Made by a program: the position numbers and the translations under genes. Of a DNA stretch of 64,000 bases, positions 16,327-25,059 are shown piece by piece. The DNA is from Hyphomicrobiales bacterium. Lineage in GTDB: Bacteria; Pseudomonadota; Alphaproteobacteria; Rhizobiales; Rhizobiaceae. How positions within the stretch are numbered: position 1 is the stretch's first letter; the number at the start of each line of letters is the position of its first letter. The notes beneath the pieces were generated by a model. That model ran no database searches. It was not told where the DNA came from and was given only the letters and a program-made list of their open reading frames with translations. The DNA lies in assembly GCA_002709005.1 (NCBI GenBank), contig PAPH01000017.1:1-64000 (forward strand), in the 5' to 3' direction.

Positions 16327-17511
16327 GTGCCAGTGTCCGACAGGTTCCGTGAGCTCGAAGATCCCTCATCCGGCCGAAAGAAGGACGTCGTCCTCATGGC
16401 CGCGGTCTCAAGCTTCGAAGGCCTGAGACGGCCCTGCCGCGAGGATTACGTTCGCTTCTCGTCCCTTTTTCCATCCCTTTTCGAGAAGGCGAGCCCCGAG
16501 GCGCGGCGGACCGCCGCCGCAGCCTTGTCCCGCCTCGATCGCGTGCCCGATGACATCGTCGAACTGATCGTCAATCAGCCGGTGGAAACCGCCGCCCCCT
16601 TCATCAGTCACTACGAGAACCTGTCCGAAGCCACTCTGGCCCGCGCCATCGCCCGCCACGGCGCCGGTCACGCACGCGCCGCCGCGCGTCGCGCCAACAT
16701 CTCCCATATCGGCCTCTATGCGCTCTGGGGCCTCAAGGACGAGAGCGTCGACCGCGCGCTCAAGCTGCGCGGGCTGACGGTAGATTCCGTCTTCGCCGCC
16801 GATATCGACATTCCCGAACTCGACGCGCTCGAGAACATGGGCAAGTCCAGGCCCCCACTCGCCCGTCTCGACGAACTCAACGGCACCGATGCCGCCTCCG
16901 AGGGTCTGCGCGACGTGCTGCGCCAGATGGCTCTGCCTGAAGGGCAATCCGATACCCGGACGTCCGCGGCCCCGGCGGTCCATCATATGGCCGATCTGCG
17001 CGATGCCTGGCACGACTTCGGTCCCGACAGCGTACGCGCCGGTCTTGGCCGCAAGGCGCATCTCGAGCGCATGGCGCGCTTCGCTGCCAACGGAAACGCC
17101 GAGTGGTTCGCCACCGCCCTCGCCGACGCCATGGGCTCGGGCGTAGCCCTCGCCGAACGCATCATGCTCGATCTGTCCGGACGGCAGCTCGCTACCGCCA
17201 TGTTGGCGCTCGGTGCCCATCGCGACGTCGTCATCACCGCGCTTCAAACCTATTTCCCTCACCTGGGGAACATGGTGGACGGCCGCTCGCGCGCGATGGC
17301 GGAGATCGAGGCGCTCGACAAGGACGCCTGCATCGAACGGCTGGAGGCCTGGCAGCGGGCCGACGCCTACACCCGGCATCTTTCGGAGCCCGATATCGGA
17401 GCGGGCCGAAATCTGGCGGAGATGACCGCCGAGGAATGGGACGACTTCGACATGCCGGAAGCCTCCAACGACGACAGCGTCCCGGCGCGCGAACGCCGCA
17501 GATCGGCCTGA
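16327..17511 (+). CDS. DUF2336 domain protein
   Basis: 394 residues, start GTG 16327 (GTG 16333 also possible). The N-terminal repeats (RRTAAAALSRLDRVPDDIVELIVNQPVETAAPFI) are HEAT-like helices typical of DUF2336, common in alphaproteobacteria. A second helical block and an acidic C-terminus (AEEWDDFDMPE) follow. No catalytic motif is visible. Convergent with the DUF1491 gene. Confidence 0.8.
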   Translation: MPVSDRFRELEDPSSGRKKDVVLMAAVSSFEGLRRPCREDYVRFSSLFPSLFEKASPEARRTAAAALSRLDRVPDDIVELIVNQPVETAAPFISHYENLSEATLARAIARHGAGHARAAARRANISHIGLYALWGLKDESVDRALKLRGLTVDSVFAADIDIPELDALENMGKSRPPLARLDELNGTDAASEGLRDVLRQMALPEGQSDTRTSAAPAVHHMADLRDAWHDFGPDSVRAGLGRKAHLERMARFAANGNAEWFATALADAMGSGVALAERIMLDLSGRQLATAMLALGAHRDVVITALQTYFPHLGNMVDGRSRAMAEIEALDKDACIERLEAWQRADAYTRHLSEPDIGAGRNLAEMTAEEWDDFDMPEASNDDSVPARERRRSA

Positions 17512-17527
17512 GCCCGCCTTCGCCGCC

Positions 17528-17878
17528 TCAGTCGGTCGTCTCGTCAATGTCCAGATAATCGCCCGGCCGGTCGGTCTCGATCTCGACCACCCAGATATCG
17601 GGATCGAATTCCCGTTCCCGGGAAAGCGCTTCGGACACTTCCCTCTCCTGGGCGCGCGCCTTTCTGACCTCGAACAAGCGATCTTCGGGGCGCTCAGTCT
17701 TGAAAAAGGACTGTGGCGCGGGAGACAGCAGCGTCTCGGTTCCATCGCGATGGCGCACACGCACATGGATGGCGCCGGCCTCGGCCGCGCCGCGCTTTTC
17801 AACCGCCGCCACCCCGCCCTCTGCGAAAAGCCGGCGGAGCAGCGCGGATACGAAAATGTCGGATGTGAGCCGGCTCAT
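17528..17878 (-). CDS. DUF1491 family protein
   Basis: 116 residues with the family pattern: DIFVSALLRRLFAEGGVAAVEKRGAAEAGAIHV followed by LLSPAPQSFF and ending DPDIWVVEIE. Cytoplasmic, no known reaction. It lies 72 bp downstream of the peptidoglycan-binding protein gene in the same direction and may share its transcript. Confidence 0.85.
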   Translation of the reverse strand: MSRLTSDIFVSALLRRLFAEGGVAAVEKRGAAEAGAIHVRVRHRDGTETLLSPAPQSFFKTERPEDRLFEVRKARAQEREVSEALSREREFDPDIWVVEIETDRPGDYLDIDETTD

Positions 17879-17950
17879 GTGGCGTTCATAGGCCGCTTCT
17901 TCCCACAGGGCAAAGCCCGCGGAGCGCGAGAACGGAAAATCATTGCGTCC

Positions 17951-18979
17951 TCAGAGCGCGCCGATTTCCCGCAGCTTGTTGAGAACGGCCTCGTTGGGCT
18001 CGCCGGTTACCGGCAACCGGTAGTGCTTTTCGAATGCGCGGATCGCGTTCTTCGTCTGCTCGCCGGCATAGCCGTCGACCGCGATGTCGGCATAGGCGAT
18101 ATTGGCGAGCCCGGCCTGAATGCGGCGCACGGTCTCGTCCCCGCCCGCGGCAGCCGCTGACGCGGGATCCGCATTGGCGCTTGCATTGATGAGGTCGCGT
18201 AGCGACGGCTCCCGGGAAGAGACCGGCTGTGCCGCCGGCTGGACGGAAGGCTTCGGCCGGACTTCGGCGGTTCTCTCCACCTTCGGCTTCGGAGCGGGTG
18301 CTGAGGCCGGAACGGTGACCGGCGGCTCGACGCGCTTGACGATGGGATCGGGACGACCGCCGATCTTCAGGCTTTCGAGTACCCGCTGGGACGGTTCGCC
18401 ATTCACCTCCATACCGGCCTTTTTCTGCCAGTTGGAGATCGCGGCGGCGCTCATCGGACCCATCAGTCCGTCGACTTCGCCGCCATAGAAGCCCTTGTGC
18501 TTGAGCTGGGCCTGGATGGCGCTCAACAGCTCGTCCGGCTCCGGCATCGCCCGCGCTTCGGGCTCGGCAGCCGCCAGCGGACTTTCGCCGGCGCTCTTCG
18601 TGCCAAGGCTCGGCCGGTGGCTCGGGACCGGGATGCTGGCGGTTTCGGGATTCTCGTCGCCGCGCTCGATCCGGTAGGTCGTCACCTCACGTTCGGGCGA
18701 ACTCTCGATGGCCTGTCGCACCAGGTCGCCGTCCGGCACCACGGCCGCCTGCTGGGTCTCGGGAACCGCGCCCCGTGTCGGCAGGATCGGCGCCGGGTGA
18801 CGACCGCTCTGGTAGAACAGCGCATTCACCGACACGAAGCCGAAAATGACCGCAAAGGCCGCCGTTCCACCCGCGATCGACGGGTAGGCGGCGATCAGTT
18901 CGGCGACCCCGCCGAAGAAACCGCCCTGGAACTCGTCCTCGTCGATATAAGGATCAGGCAATGCGCGCTGTCGCGTCAT
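17951..18979 (-). CDS. Membrane-anchored protein with two peptidoglycan-binding domains
   Basis: 342 residues from ATG 18979, the start that leaves a normal N-terminus (MTRQRALPDPYIDEDEFQGG); the ORF track extends into the kinase frame. A single membrane helix (IAGGTAAFAVIFGFVSVNALF, about 35-55) is followed by a Pro/Ala/Lys-rich linker and two PG_binding_1 domains (ELLSAIQAQLKHKGFYGGEVDG and RRIQAGLANIAYADIAVDGYAG). The protein thus spans from the inner membrane to the wall. Its start lies 26 bp inside the end of the histidine kinase gene, tying it to that signalling protein. Confidence 0.82.
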   Translation of the reverse strand: MTRQRALPDPYIDEDEFQGGFFGGVAELIAAYPSIAGGTAAFAVIFGFVSVNALFYQSGRHPAPILPTRGAVPETQQAAVVPDGDLVRQAIESSPEREVTTYRIERGDENPETASIPVPSHRPSLGTKSAGESPLAAAEPEARAMPEPDELLSAIQAQLKHKGFYGGEVDGLMGPMSAAAISNWQKKAGMEVNGEPSQRVLESLKIGGRPDPIVKRVEPPVTVPASAPAPKPKVERTAEVRPKPSVQPAAQPVSSREPSLRDLINASANADPASAAAAGGDETVRRIQAGLANIAYADIAVDGYAGEQTKNAIRAFEKHYRLPVTGEPNEAVLNKLREIGAL

Positions 18980-20822
18980 CCTTGGGCTCCTGTTCGTCGT
19001 CTTCAGGTCCGGGCAGGTCGGGCGAAAGGCGCGGCGGGTAAGCCAGCATCCTGTCGTGGACCACGTCTCCGGTGCATATTCCCTCGCCCTGGGCGGGCAG
19101 TTCGATGGTGATGCGGGTGCCTTCCCCGACGCGGCTTGCGATGGAGAAATGTCCGCCGTGCAGGGCAACCAGGCCCTTGACCAGCGACAGGCCCAGGCCC
19201 GTCCCCTCATAGTTGCGCGACAGCGAATTCTGACCCTGCACGAAAGGCTCGCCGATGCGGGCCAACTGGTCTTCCGGAATGCCGATGCCGGTATCGGAAA
19301 CCACGAGGCGCAGCATCTCGCCCGAGCGCTCGACGTCCGTGGTGACCACGCCGCCCGGCTCTGTGAACTTGATGGCGTTGCCCACCAGATTGATCAGCAT
19401 CTGCTGTACGGCGCGGCGGTCGGCAACGATCTCGCCGGCTTCGCGCGCCACCCGCCGGGTCAGGGTCACGCTCTTTTCCTCTGCCTGCAGGCCGAGCATC
19501 GCCGTGCAGTTCTCCACCACTTCGGAGACGGGAAAATGTTCGGCGACGAGTTCGTAGCGACCCGCCTCGATCTTCGACATGTCGAGCATGGTGTTGACCA
19601 ACGACAGGAGATGGTGCCCCGAGCGATGGATCAGCCCGACATATTCGCGCTGACGCTCGTCAGGGAACTTGCCGAAATATTCGCGCGCCAGAATGTCGGA
19701 GAAACCGATGATGGCGTTAAGCGGCGTGCGCAATTCGTGGCTGACGGCAGCAAGGAAACGGCTCTTGGCTTCGTTGGCGTTTTCCGCCTGCTCCAGCGCA
19801 TCGGCGACACGGGTGCGGTTTTCCACCAGTTCGGAGACGTCGCGGCTCTGCACCACGGCGCCGAGAAAACCGCCCTCCTCCGCGCATTCGGCCATCAGGT
19901 CGACGGCCACATGGGCGAACTGTCCCTCGCCTGCGCCCGTGCCTGTACCGCGGCGCTCCATCCTCAGTTCCACGCGGCGGCGCGGCTCGCCACGCCGCAG
20001 CGCGTCGAAAGCGTCGAGGAATGCGATGCGGTCGCTGACGTGGATGCGCGCCAGAAAGCCGCCCCCGGCGGGATCGCCCATCCAGCTCATGAAGGCGGCC
20101 TTGTCGGCTCCGCTGGAGCGAATGACATGTCCGTTGCGATCGTGCAGCGTAACGAGACCCGGCAGCCGGTCGAAGATATCGCTCGGATCGAAGGTCGGGG
20201 CCTGCGGTTCCTCAACCGCGACCGGTTCCGCGGCTTCCACTACCGGGGCAATCGAGAACAGAAGTGCCCGGGCGGCGCAATAGCCGAAAAGGAAGATGAC
20301 GGTTGCCACCATGGCATTGGGCGGCACCTCGGAAGCGAGAGCAGCAATCGATCCCGCCGCGCCAGCCAGCCCGACCAGCACGGAGGCGCCGAGGCCGGCG
20401 ATGCAGCTCGTGACGGTCGCACGGGCGAAAGCCGATTCGAGCGGCAAAAGGGCTGCGAGAAGAATAAAGGGAGAAGCCAGGCCACCGGTCGAGAACACCA
20501 GCCCGCCGAGCGCCACCGCCGAAGCTGCGAGCGCGGTCAGGCGACCCGCGCGCAGCGAGCCGGTGGCCGCCAGTAGTCCGGATGCGGCAAGTGGGACGGA
20601 AGCTGCGAACAGGCCGCCGGCAATCGCCAGCGGCAGATCGAGGCTCACCGACAGAAGCGGAGCGGCGGCGGCGAGCAGAACGAGGCCCGCGCCCAGCCAG
20701 TCGACGATCTGGCGCAGCGCCTCGTCCCGCTCAGCACCGGACAGCTTGCTGCCGGCGAGCCAGCCATCGGCCGCCTCAACCAGCAGGTCTTCCAGTTTTC
20801 CGGTGAAATTCGCCTTCCGCAT
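18954..20822 (-). CDS. Membrane sensor histidine kinase, DivJ/PleC-like
   Basis: 622 residues. About seven hydrophobic segments in the first 200 residues (LGAGLVLLAAAAPLLSVSL and others) are followed by a PAS-like region (LPGLVTLHDRNGHVI), the H-box FLAAVSHELRTPLNAIIGF, N-box QMLINLVGNAIKF, G1 DTGIGIPEDQ and G2 GTGLGLSLV. All kinase motifs are intact. The HisKA sequence and membrane layout resemble DivJ/PleC-group kinases that act on DivK and so on CtrA in alphaproteobacterial cell-cycle control, but assignment to DivJ itself needs a tree. No receiver domain. The downstream gene overlaps by 26 bp. Confidence 0.8.
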   Translation of the reverse strand: MRKANFTGKLEDLLVEAADGWLAGSKLSGAERDEALRQIVDWLGAGLVLLAAAAPLLSVSLDLPLAIAGGLFAASVPLAASGLLAATGSLRAGRLTALAASAVALGGLVFSTGGLASPFILLAALLPLESAFARATVTSCIAGLGASVLVGLAGAAGSIAALASEVPPNAMVATVIFLFGYCAARALLFSIAPVVEAAEPVAVEEPQAPTFDPSDIFDRLPGLVTLHDRNGHVIRSSGADKAAFMSWMGDPAGGGFLARIHVSDRIAFLDAFDALRRGEPRRRVELRMERRGTGTGAGEGQFAHVAVDLMAECAEEGGFLGAVVQSRDVSELVENRTRVADALEQAENANEAKSRFLAAVSHELRTPLNAIIGFSDILAREYFGKFPDERQREYVGLIHRSGHHLLSLVNTMLDMSKIEAGRYELVAEHFPVSEVVENCTAMLGLQAEEKSVTLTRRVAREAGEIVADRRAVQQMLINLVGNAIKFTEPGGVVTTDVERSGEMLRLVVSDTGIGIPEDQLARIGEPFVQGQNSLSRNYEGTGLGLSLVKGLVALHGGHFSIASRVGEGTRITIELPAQGEGICTGDVVHDRMLAYPPRLSPDLPGPEDDEQEPKDDATARIA

Positions 20823-21267
20823 TCCTGCCGATTCCGTACACGCCGCAGTTTCTTGTTAGCTGGCACAACACTGCCAAACCCGACTTAAGGAATGGATAAG
20901 GCTGGATACGGAAAACGCCCGGAAGAAAGAGTGAACGGCTGGTTTTCCCCCTCAAACAAGCGGACTTTGGCAAATATGGTTAACAGCAGGTTCTGCCGCG
21001 CAGGGAACTACGGCGTTTTCGTTGCATTTCCGCACACTTGAGCATACCTGCCGCCCAAAAAAAGTCCCGAAATGACACCCGTACCGGCCCCGTAATGGCG
21101 CATTCGCGGCGTTCGCTAAAATTTTAGATAAATTGCCACGCGCAACACAAACCCGTTTTGGGACATTCCCCCCATGATCGCTCGTGCCTTCGGATGCGAC
21201 CCCGGCCGCAAGCTGGATCAAAAACAGGTCGCCCAGGGCGGGGACAGGGACAGAAAGACACGGGACC
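20823..21267. other. Divergent intergenic region, kinase / DUF5330
   Basis: About 445 bp with no supportable gene. It has AT-rich patches at 20940-20990 and 21050-21135 and a perfect 12-bp palindrome CTAAAATTTTAG (21116-21127). It should carry the promoters of both flanking genes. No clear sigma-70 hexamer pair was identified. Confidence 0.5.
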
Positions 21268-21738
21268 ATGTGGTTTTTGATCAAGACGACCTTCTGGGGA
21301 ATGCTGGCGCTGGCGGCCTTGCCGTTCTTCGTAAAGGCCAACATAGAACCCAGCGCCGAACCGCAGCAGGAGCAGGCGCAGATCGGGGTAACCGAAAGCC
21401 TCGGGGCGGCCTTTTCCGCGCTCGACGACATCCGCCGGATCTGCAGCCGTCAGCCCGACGTGTGCACAAAGGGCGGCGAGGCTCTGCATGCACTCGGCCT
21501 TCGCGCCCGTGACGGCGCGCTGATCGCCTACCGGCTGATCGACGACAAGCTGTCGGACGAAGAGAAGGACGCGCTCGCTCCGGTGGCCGCCGAGCTCGCC
21601 AGGGCCGGCATCGACGAACAGGACGTTGCGGACATCATCACCGGCTCGCTACCGGACCATACCGTCTCCCGGATCACCAAGGCGGACTTCACTGTGCCGG
21701 ATCCGGCCACTGTCCCGGTGCCAACCTTCATTCGCTGA
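21268..21738 (+). CDS. DUF5330 family exported protein
   Basis: 156 residues from ATG 21268 (MWFLIKTTFWGMLALAALPFF), which gives a clean N-terminal membrane or signal segment; the track start 28 codons earlier does not. Two Cys (RRICSRQPDVC) probably form a disulfide in the periplasm. The pattern fits DUF5330 of rhizobia. A strong terminator follows at 21759. Function unknown. Confidence 0.75.
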   Translation: MWFLIKTTFWGMLALAALPFFVKANIEPSAEPQQEQAQIGVTESLGAAFSALDDIRRICSRQPDVCTKGGEALHALGLRARDGALIAYRLIDDKLSDEEKDALAPVAAELARAGIDEQDVADIITGSLPDHTVSRITKADFTVPDPATVPVPTFIR

Positions 21739-21758
21739 ACTGTCGCATATCCGCTTTC

Positions 21759-21786
21759 AACCGGCCCTCGTGGCCGGTTTTTTCTT
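21759..21786 (+). terminator. Intrinsic terminator after the DUF5330 gene
   Basis: AACCGGCC-CTCGT-GGCCGGTT followed by TTTTC: 8-bp perfect stem, 5-nt loop and U-tract on the plus strand. Confidence 0.85.
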
Positions 21787-21856
21787 CTCCCGCCCCTTCC
21801 TGCGGGTGGCAATGGCTGAATCATCGTTTATATCCGGGGCAGATACGGAGCATCCG

Positions 21857-22276
21857 ATGACAGATATCCAGACGATCCGGGACGATTTCGCCTTCCTCGA
21901 CGATTGGGAAGACCGCTACCGCTATGTCATCGAACTCGGCAAGGCGATGCCGGATCTGCCGGAGGAATTCCGGACCGACACCAACAAGGTGCGCGGCTGC
22001 GCCAGCCAGGTGTGGCTCGTCACCCGGACCGAGGGCAACCCGGACGACCCGGGGATGACGTTCCGCGGTGATTCCGACGCCCATATCGTGCGCGGCCTGG
22101 TGGCGATCCTGCTTGCCGCCACCTCGGGCCGCAAGGCCTCCGATCTCGCCGACCTCGATGCCGGTCTCCTCCTCGACGAACTGGGGCTCGGCGAGCATCT
22201 CACGGCGCAGCGCGCCAACGGACTGCGTTCGATGGTCGAGCGCATCAAGGCGGAAGCGGCACGCGCCACCGCCTGA
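21857..22276 (+). CDS. sufE: SufE family sulfur-transfer protein
   Basis: 139 residues from ATG 21857 (MTDIQTIRDDFAFLDDWEDRY). The acceptor cysteine is Cys48 in KVRGCASQVW, as expected for SufE. It accepts persulfide from the cysteine desulfurase SufS and stimulates Fe-S cluster assembly. The other suf genes are not in this window. Full length. The track ORF starts 77 codons earlier through the terminator and is not credible. Confidence 0.92.
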   Translation: MTDIQTIRDDFAFLDDWEDRYRYVIELGKAMPDLPEEFRTDTNKVRGCASQVWLVTRTEGNPDDPGMTFRGDSDAHIVRGLVAILLAATSGRKASDLADLDAGLLLDELGLGEHLTAQRANGLRSMVERIKAEAARATA

Positions 22277-22289
22277 TCGTCGATCCGGC

Positions 22290-23105
22290 CTACTTCTGGT
22301 GGGTGTCGAGGTCGACAGCGATGTCCGGCCTGTGGCCGTCCGCTCCCCACTTTCTCGTACGCCGTCTGCCGGGGTCGTCGGGCGCGTAGTGGCGCGCCAG
22401 CATCTCCAGTCCCGCCCGCAGCAGCAGCTTCGCCGAACGCTGCGGCCATTGCCTTTCGCGCTCAACCAGTTCGAGCCCCTTGAGATGACAGCAGACGTCG
22501 ATCAGCAGCCCGGCGATCTCCGGCCCTGTGGCCTCCACCGCCCGCTCGACCCTGATCCGCGCCGACAGCGCGGCTTCGGTGAGTTCGGCCATTCCGCCGC
22601 CGCGCGCAGCATTTCCGCGGCTTGTGACCGGCTCGAGCCGCGCGCCCATGGAGGGCATATACTGTCCGCGCGTGTAGTCGGCTCGCAGCCGGTCGCCTGC
22701 GGCGACGAGTATCGGCGGAAACCACGGCTCACCGTTTTTCTGCTTCAGGCGCGACAGCACGCCTAGCGGCGATTCGGCGTGGTTGACCGCCATCGCTCCA
22801 CCGTCCGGCGAGGAGACCACGGCAATGTCACGGTGCTGGGCGGCAAAGTCCGCCTCGCCGGCAGCCAGCCGCCTGAGAGCCGCCCGACCGGCATCCGTCA
22901 GCCGGACGCGTCCGCCGCTTCGGCCCGCGATCCCGCGGCGCTCGAGTTCGAGCAGGACTTCGGAAGAAACGCGTGTGCGGCCACCATCCCGTCGGCCGAG
23001 ATGCACCACGTCCGCCTCGCCCGGCAGAACCTCGCATCCTTCGTTGCCTGACGCAGACAGCAGCCGGATCAGGTTCGCCGAGGCCTTGTCAGCTCCGCGC
23101 GCCAT
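22290..23105 (-). CDS. DUF6456 domain protein
   Basis: 271 residues from ATG 23105; the long track ORF (402 aa) simply continues upstream in the wrong frame of the neighbour. The C-terminal DUF6456 core reads AGLLIDVCCHLKGLELVERERQWP; the middle region (LELERRGIAGRSGGRVRLTDAGRAALRRL) looks like a winged-helix DNA-binding segment. It overlaps the preceding DnaA-domain gene by 17 bp, so the two are probably one operon and may act together. DNA-binding is inferred; no function is known to me. Confidence 0.72.
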   Translation of the reverse strand: MARGADKASANLIRLLSASGNEGCEVLPGEADVVHLGRRDGGRTRVSSEVLLELERRGIAGRSGGRVRLTDAGRAALRRLAAGEADFAAQHRDIAVVSSPDGGAMAVNHAESPLGVLSRLKQKNGEPWFPPILVAAGDRLRADYTRGQYMPSMGARLEPVTSRGNAARGGGMAELTEAALSARIRVERAVEATGPEIAGLLIDVCCHLKGLELVERERQWPQRSAKLLLRAGLEMLARHYAPDDPGRRRTRKWGADGHRPDIAVDLDTHQK

Positions 23106-23520
23106 GATCGTCCCCCTCGCCGGCACCGAAAACCGCGCGGACACATCCTTCGCACCGATCGATGAACACGTCATAGGCGGCCATGTCGCGCCGGTCCTCG
23201 ACGGCCGCGCAGCCATGAATGACAGTGGACCGGTCGCGCCCCACCGCTTGGGCGATATGCTGGTAGCGCATCGAGAGCACGACCCGGCACAGATACATGG
23301 TGATCTGACGGATATGGCAGTCCGGCCGCCGCTCGCGGGTTCCCCGCGGAAGCACCCCCTGGCAGCCAAGCGCGAAGAGTTCGCCCACCAGCCTTTCGAC
23401 GATTTGAACCCGGCTGTATGCCTCCGCAGGCGCCCGCGTTGCCGGCAGACCGTCATCGGCCGGGAAGCGCGCACGCTTGCGCGATGTCCTGTTTGCATGA
23501 ATGCCTTCCGCTGATCTCAT
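23089..23520 (-). CDS. Stand-alone DnaA domain-IV (helix-turn-helix) protein
   Basis: 143 residues from ATG 23520 (GGAG eight bases upstream). The C-terminal half is recognisably DnaA domain IV: RQITMYLCRVVLSMRYQHIAQAVGRDRSTVIHGC aligns with the DnaA-box-recognising helix-turn-helix. There is no AAA+ ATPase or domain I/II, so it can bind DNA but not act as an initiator by itself. The N-terminus is Arg-rich. A regulatory or DnaA-competing role is inferred. Followed by the DUF6456 gene with 17-bp overlap. Confidence 0.75.
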   Translation of the reverse strand: MRSAEGIHANRTSRKRARFPADDGLPATRAPAEAYSRVQIVERLVGELFALGCQGVLPRGTRERRPDCHIRQITMYLCRVVLSMRYQHIAQAVGRDRSTVIHGCAAVEDRRDMAAYDVFIDRCEGCVRAVFGAGEGDDHGARS

Positions 23521-23698
23521 CTGCCATCTCCTTTGTAGGAATATATTCTTACTACATAAGCAGAAAGCAGGGACGCGCAGCCAGCGGCTGCACACAATCC
23601 TGCGTTGTTTTTGCTAGATTTATTGCCAGAAACAACGAAATCCGGAGGAATTTCTTCCTCCTTTTCCTGCGCCTTGGAGGCGCGCTCGGCGCAAAAGC

Positions 23699-23730
23699 AA
23701 AAGGCCCCGGGTCACCCCGAGGCCTTTTTC
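23699..23730. terminator. Bidirectional terminator beyond mucR
   Basis: AAAAGGCC-CCGGGTCACCCCGA-GGCCTTTTT, with an inner CGGG/CCCG stem. T-runs on both strands; it would end mucR transcription on the minus strand. Confidence 0.8.
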
Positions 23731-23856
23731 ATACCGCCGTGGAGCAATTTCGATTTTGACGGAATCGGCAAAATCGAAATGCCTAAATGACTTCGATAGC
23801 CTGTCGAAACTATCCGTTTCCACCTCACGGTGAACGGTCTAGTCCGGGCGGACGGC

Positions 23857-24294
23857 TCAGGCCGCCTTGGACTTGCCGCGACGGCGCTTCTGGCCGAGGC
23901 CCATTTCCTTGGCCAGGCGCGAACGCGCTTCGGCGTAGGCGGGCGCGACCATCGGGTAGTCGACCGGCAGATCCCACTTCTCGCGGTACTGTTCCGGCGT
24001 CAGACCATAATGGGTCATCAGGTGACGCTTGAGTGACTTGAACTTCTGACCGTCTTCGAGGCAGATGATGAAGTCATTCTGAACCGAACGGCGCACGGGA
24101 ACAGCCGGCTTCGGCTTTTCTGCTTCTTCAACCTTGTCGCCGACGGCAACACCGCCGAGCGCATTGTGCACGTTGTTGATCAGCGCGGGAAGGTCCGCTG
24201 CAACCACGGCATTGTTGCTCACATAGGCAGCCACGATGTCGGCGGTCAATTCGATGAGAAGGGTCTTGCCTTCTTCCTGGATAGGTTCGCTCAT
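23857..24294 (-). CDS. mucR: MucR/Ros-family zinc-finger transcriptional regulator
   Basis: 145 residues, full length. The N-terminus is an oligomerisation region ([23 protein letters not shown]); the DNA-binding domain is [23 protein letters not shown] with a basic C-tail ([10 protein letters not shown]). The metal site reads Cys78-x2-Asp81-x9-His91-x3-His95, so Asp replaces the second Cys, a variant known in the Ros/MucR family. Relatives are global H-NS-like repressors of exopolysaccharide, motility and virulence genes. A 414-bp leader with an inverted repeat lies upstream, consistent with autoregulation. Confidence 0.93.
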   Translation of the reverse strand: MSEPIQEEGKTLLIELTADIVAAYVSNNAVVAADLPALINNVHNALGGVAVGDKVEEAEKPKPAVPVRRSVQNDFIICLEDGQKFKSLKRHLMTHYGLTPEQYREKWDLPVDYPMVAPAYAEARSRLAKEMGLGQKRRRGKSKAA

Positions 24295-24708
24295 TTCTTG
24301 ATCCTTATTACGTCAGGCGTGCGATACAAATTCGCGGAACAACCAGCGCTCTCACGAACTTGCCCGGATCAATTCCAAGCCCCCACCCCAAGCTGGAATT
24401 GATTCACGCTGCTTAATACTATGTCTTCTTGGAAACACAAGAAAAATACAGTGCGTGTGAACATTTTAAATACACGCTCCACAAAAGCCGTCAAAACATT
24501 GCTGGATCAGTTTATTTTTCGTTAATTCTAAACCGTAAATTGCAAAAGCGACGTGAAAACACTTCACGAAAACCCGAGGGGTGCTCATATTTTGCCAGTA
24601 AAATTGAATGGCTATAAGATTTCGCAGCAACAATATGGGAATCAGAGCCCCGGATTCATTTTAGCAATACATGAAATTTAAAATGCAACCGGGAGCGTTT
24701 CGCCCGCT
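24295..24708. other. AT-rich intergenic region upstream of mucR
   Basis: 414 bp, much lower in GC than its surroundings. The 62-residue plus-strand ORF inside it (24429-24617) starts with TTG and has no ribosome binding site. The left part holds the mucR promoter and an inverted repeat; the rest (about 24430-24700) shows only AT-rich sequence, and I see no RNA gene. Confidence 0.5.
24368..24403 (-). promoter_or_regulatory. Inverted repeat upstream of mucR (operator candidate)
   Basis: ATCAATTCCA and TGGAATTGAT form perfect 10-bp arms around a 16-nt GC-rich centre, 74-109 nt before the mucR start codon. The spacing of arm centres is about 26 bp. Candidate binding site for a dimeric regulator; the identity is unknown. 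Confidence 0.5.
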
Positions 24709-25059
24709 TCAACGGGGATTTTCGGTATCCTGCCCCGCCATCTCGTCGCGCACGGCACTGGGGCCGAGCCTGTAGCCGACGGCATAGGCGGCCTTGGCAA
24801 GCAAATGCGCCGAAATAGGCGCGGTCAGCAGGAAGAAAACAACCCCTGCCAACGCGCGGGCAAATACGCCGGAATCCGCTGCATGGACTGCGAGGGCGAT
24901 CAGCATAAGTCCTGAGCCCATCGTCCCGGCCTTGGAAGCGGCATGCATGCGGCTGTAGAGGTCGGGCAGACGCAAGAGGCCGATCGATGCCACGAGCGCG
25001 AAGAACGCGCCGATCAGCACAAACGCGGCGGAGAGTAGCGTGATGAAGTCGTCTATCAT
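24709..25059 (-). CDS. mrpG: Na+/H+ (or K+/H+) antiporter subunit G
   Basis: 116 residues with three membrane helices; [34 protein letters not shown] is the standard PhaG/MnhG signature. Small accessory subunit of the Mrp complex in the inner membrane. Last gene of the seven-gene operon; start overlaps the stop of mrpF by four bases. The polar C-tail ([10 protein letters not shown]) faces solvent. Confidence 0.93.
   Translation of the reverse strand: MIDDFITLLSAAFVLIGAFFALVASIGLLRLPDLYSRMHAASKAGTMGSGLMLIALAVHAADSGVFARALAGVVFFLLTAPISAHLLAKAAYAVGYRLGPSAVRDEMAGQDTENPR

Noticed and set aside
22290-23498. 402-residue ORF joining DUF6456 with an N-terminal extension
   Set aside because: The extension overlaps the DnaA domain-IV gene in another frame. 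ATG 23105 is the natural start.
24429-24617. 62-residue ORF in the mucR upstream region
   Set aside because: TTG start without ribosome binding site, AT-rich, no recognisable sequence.
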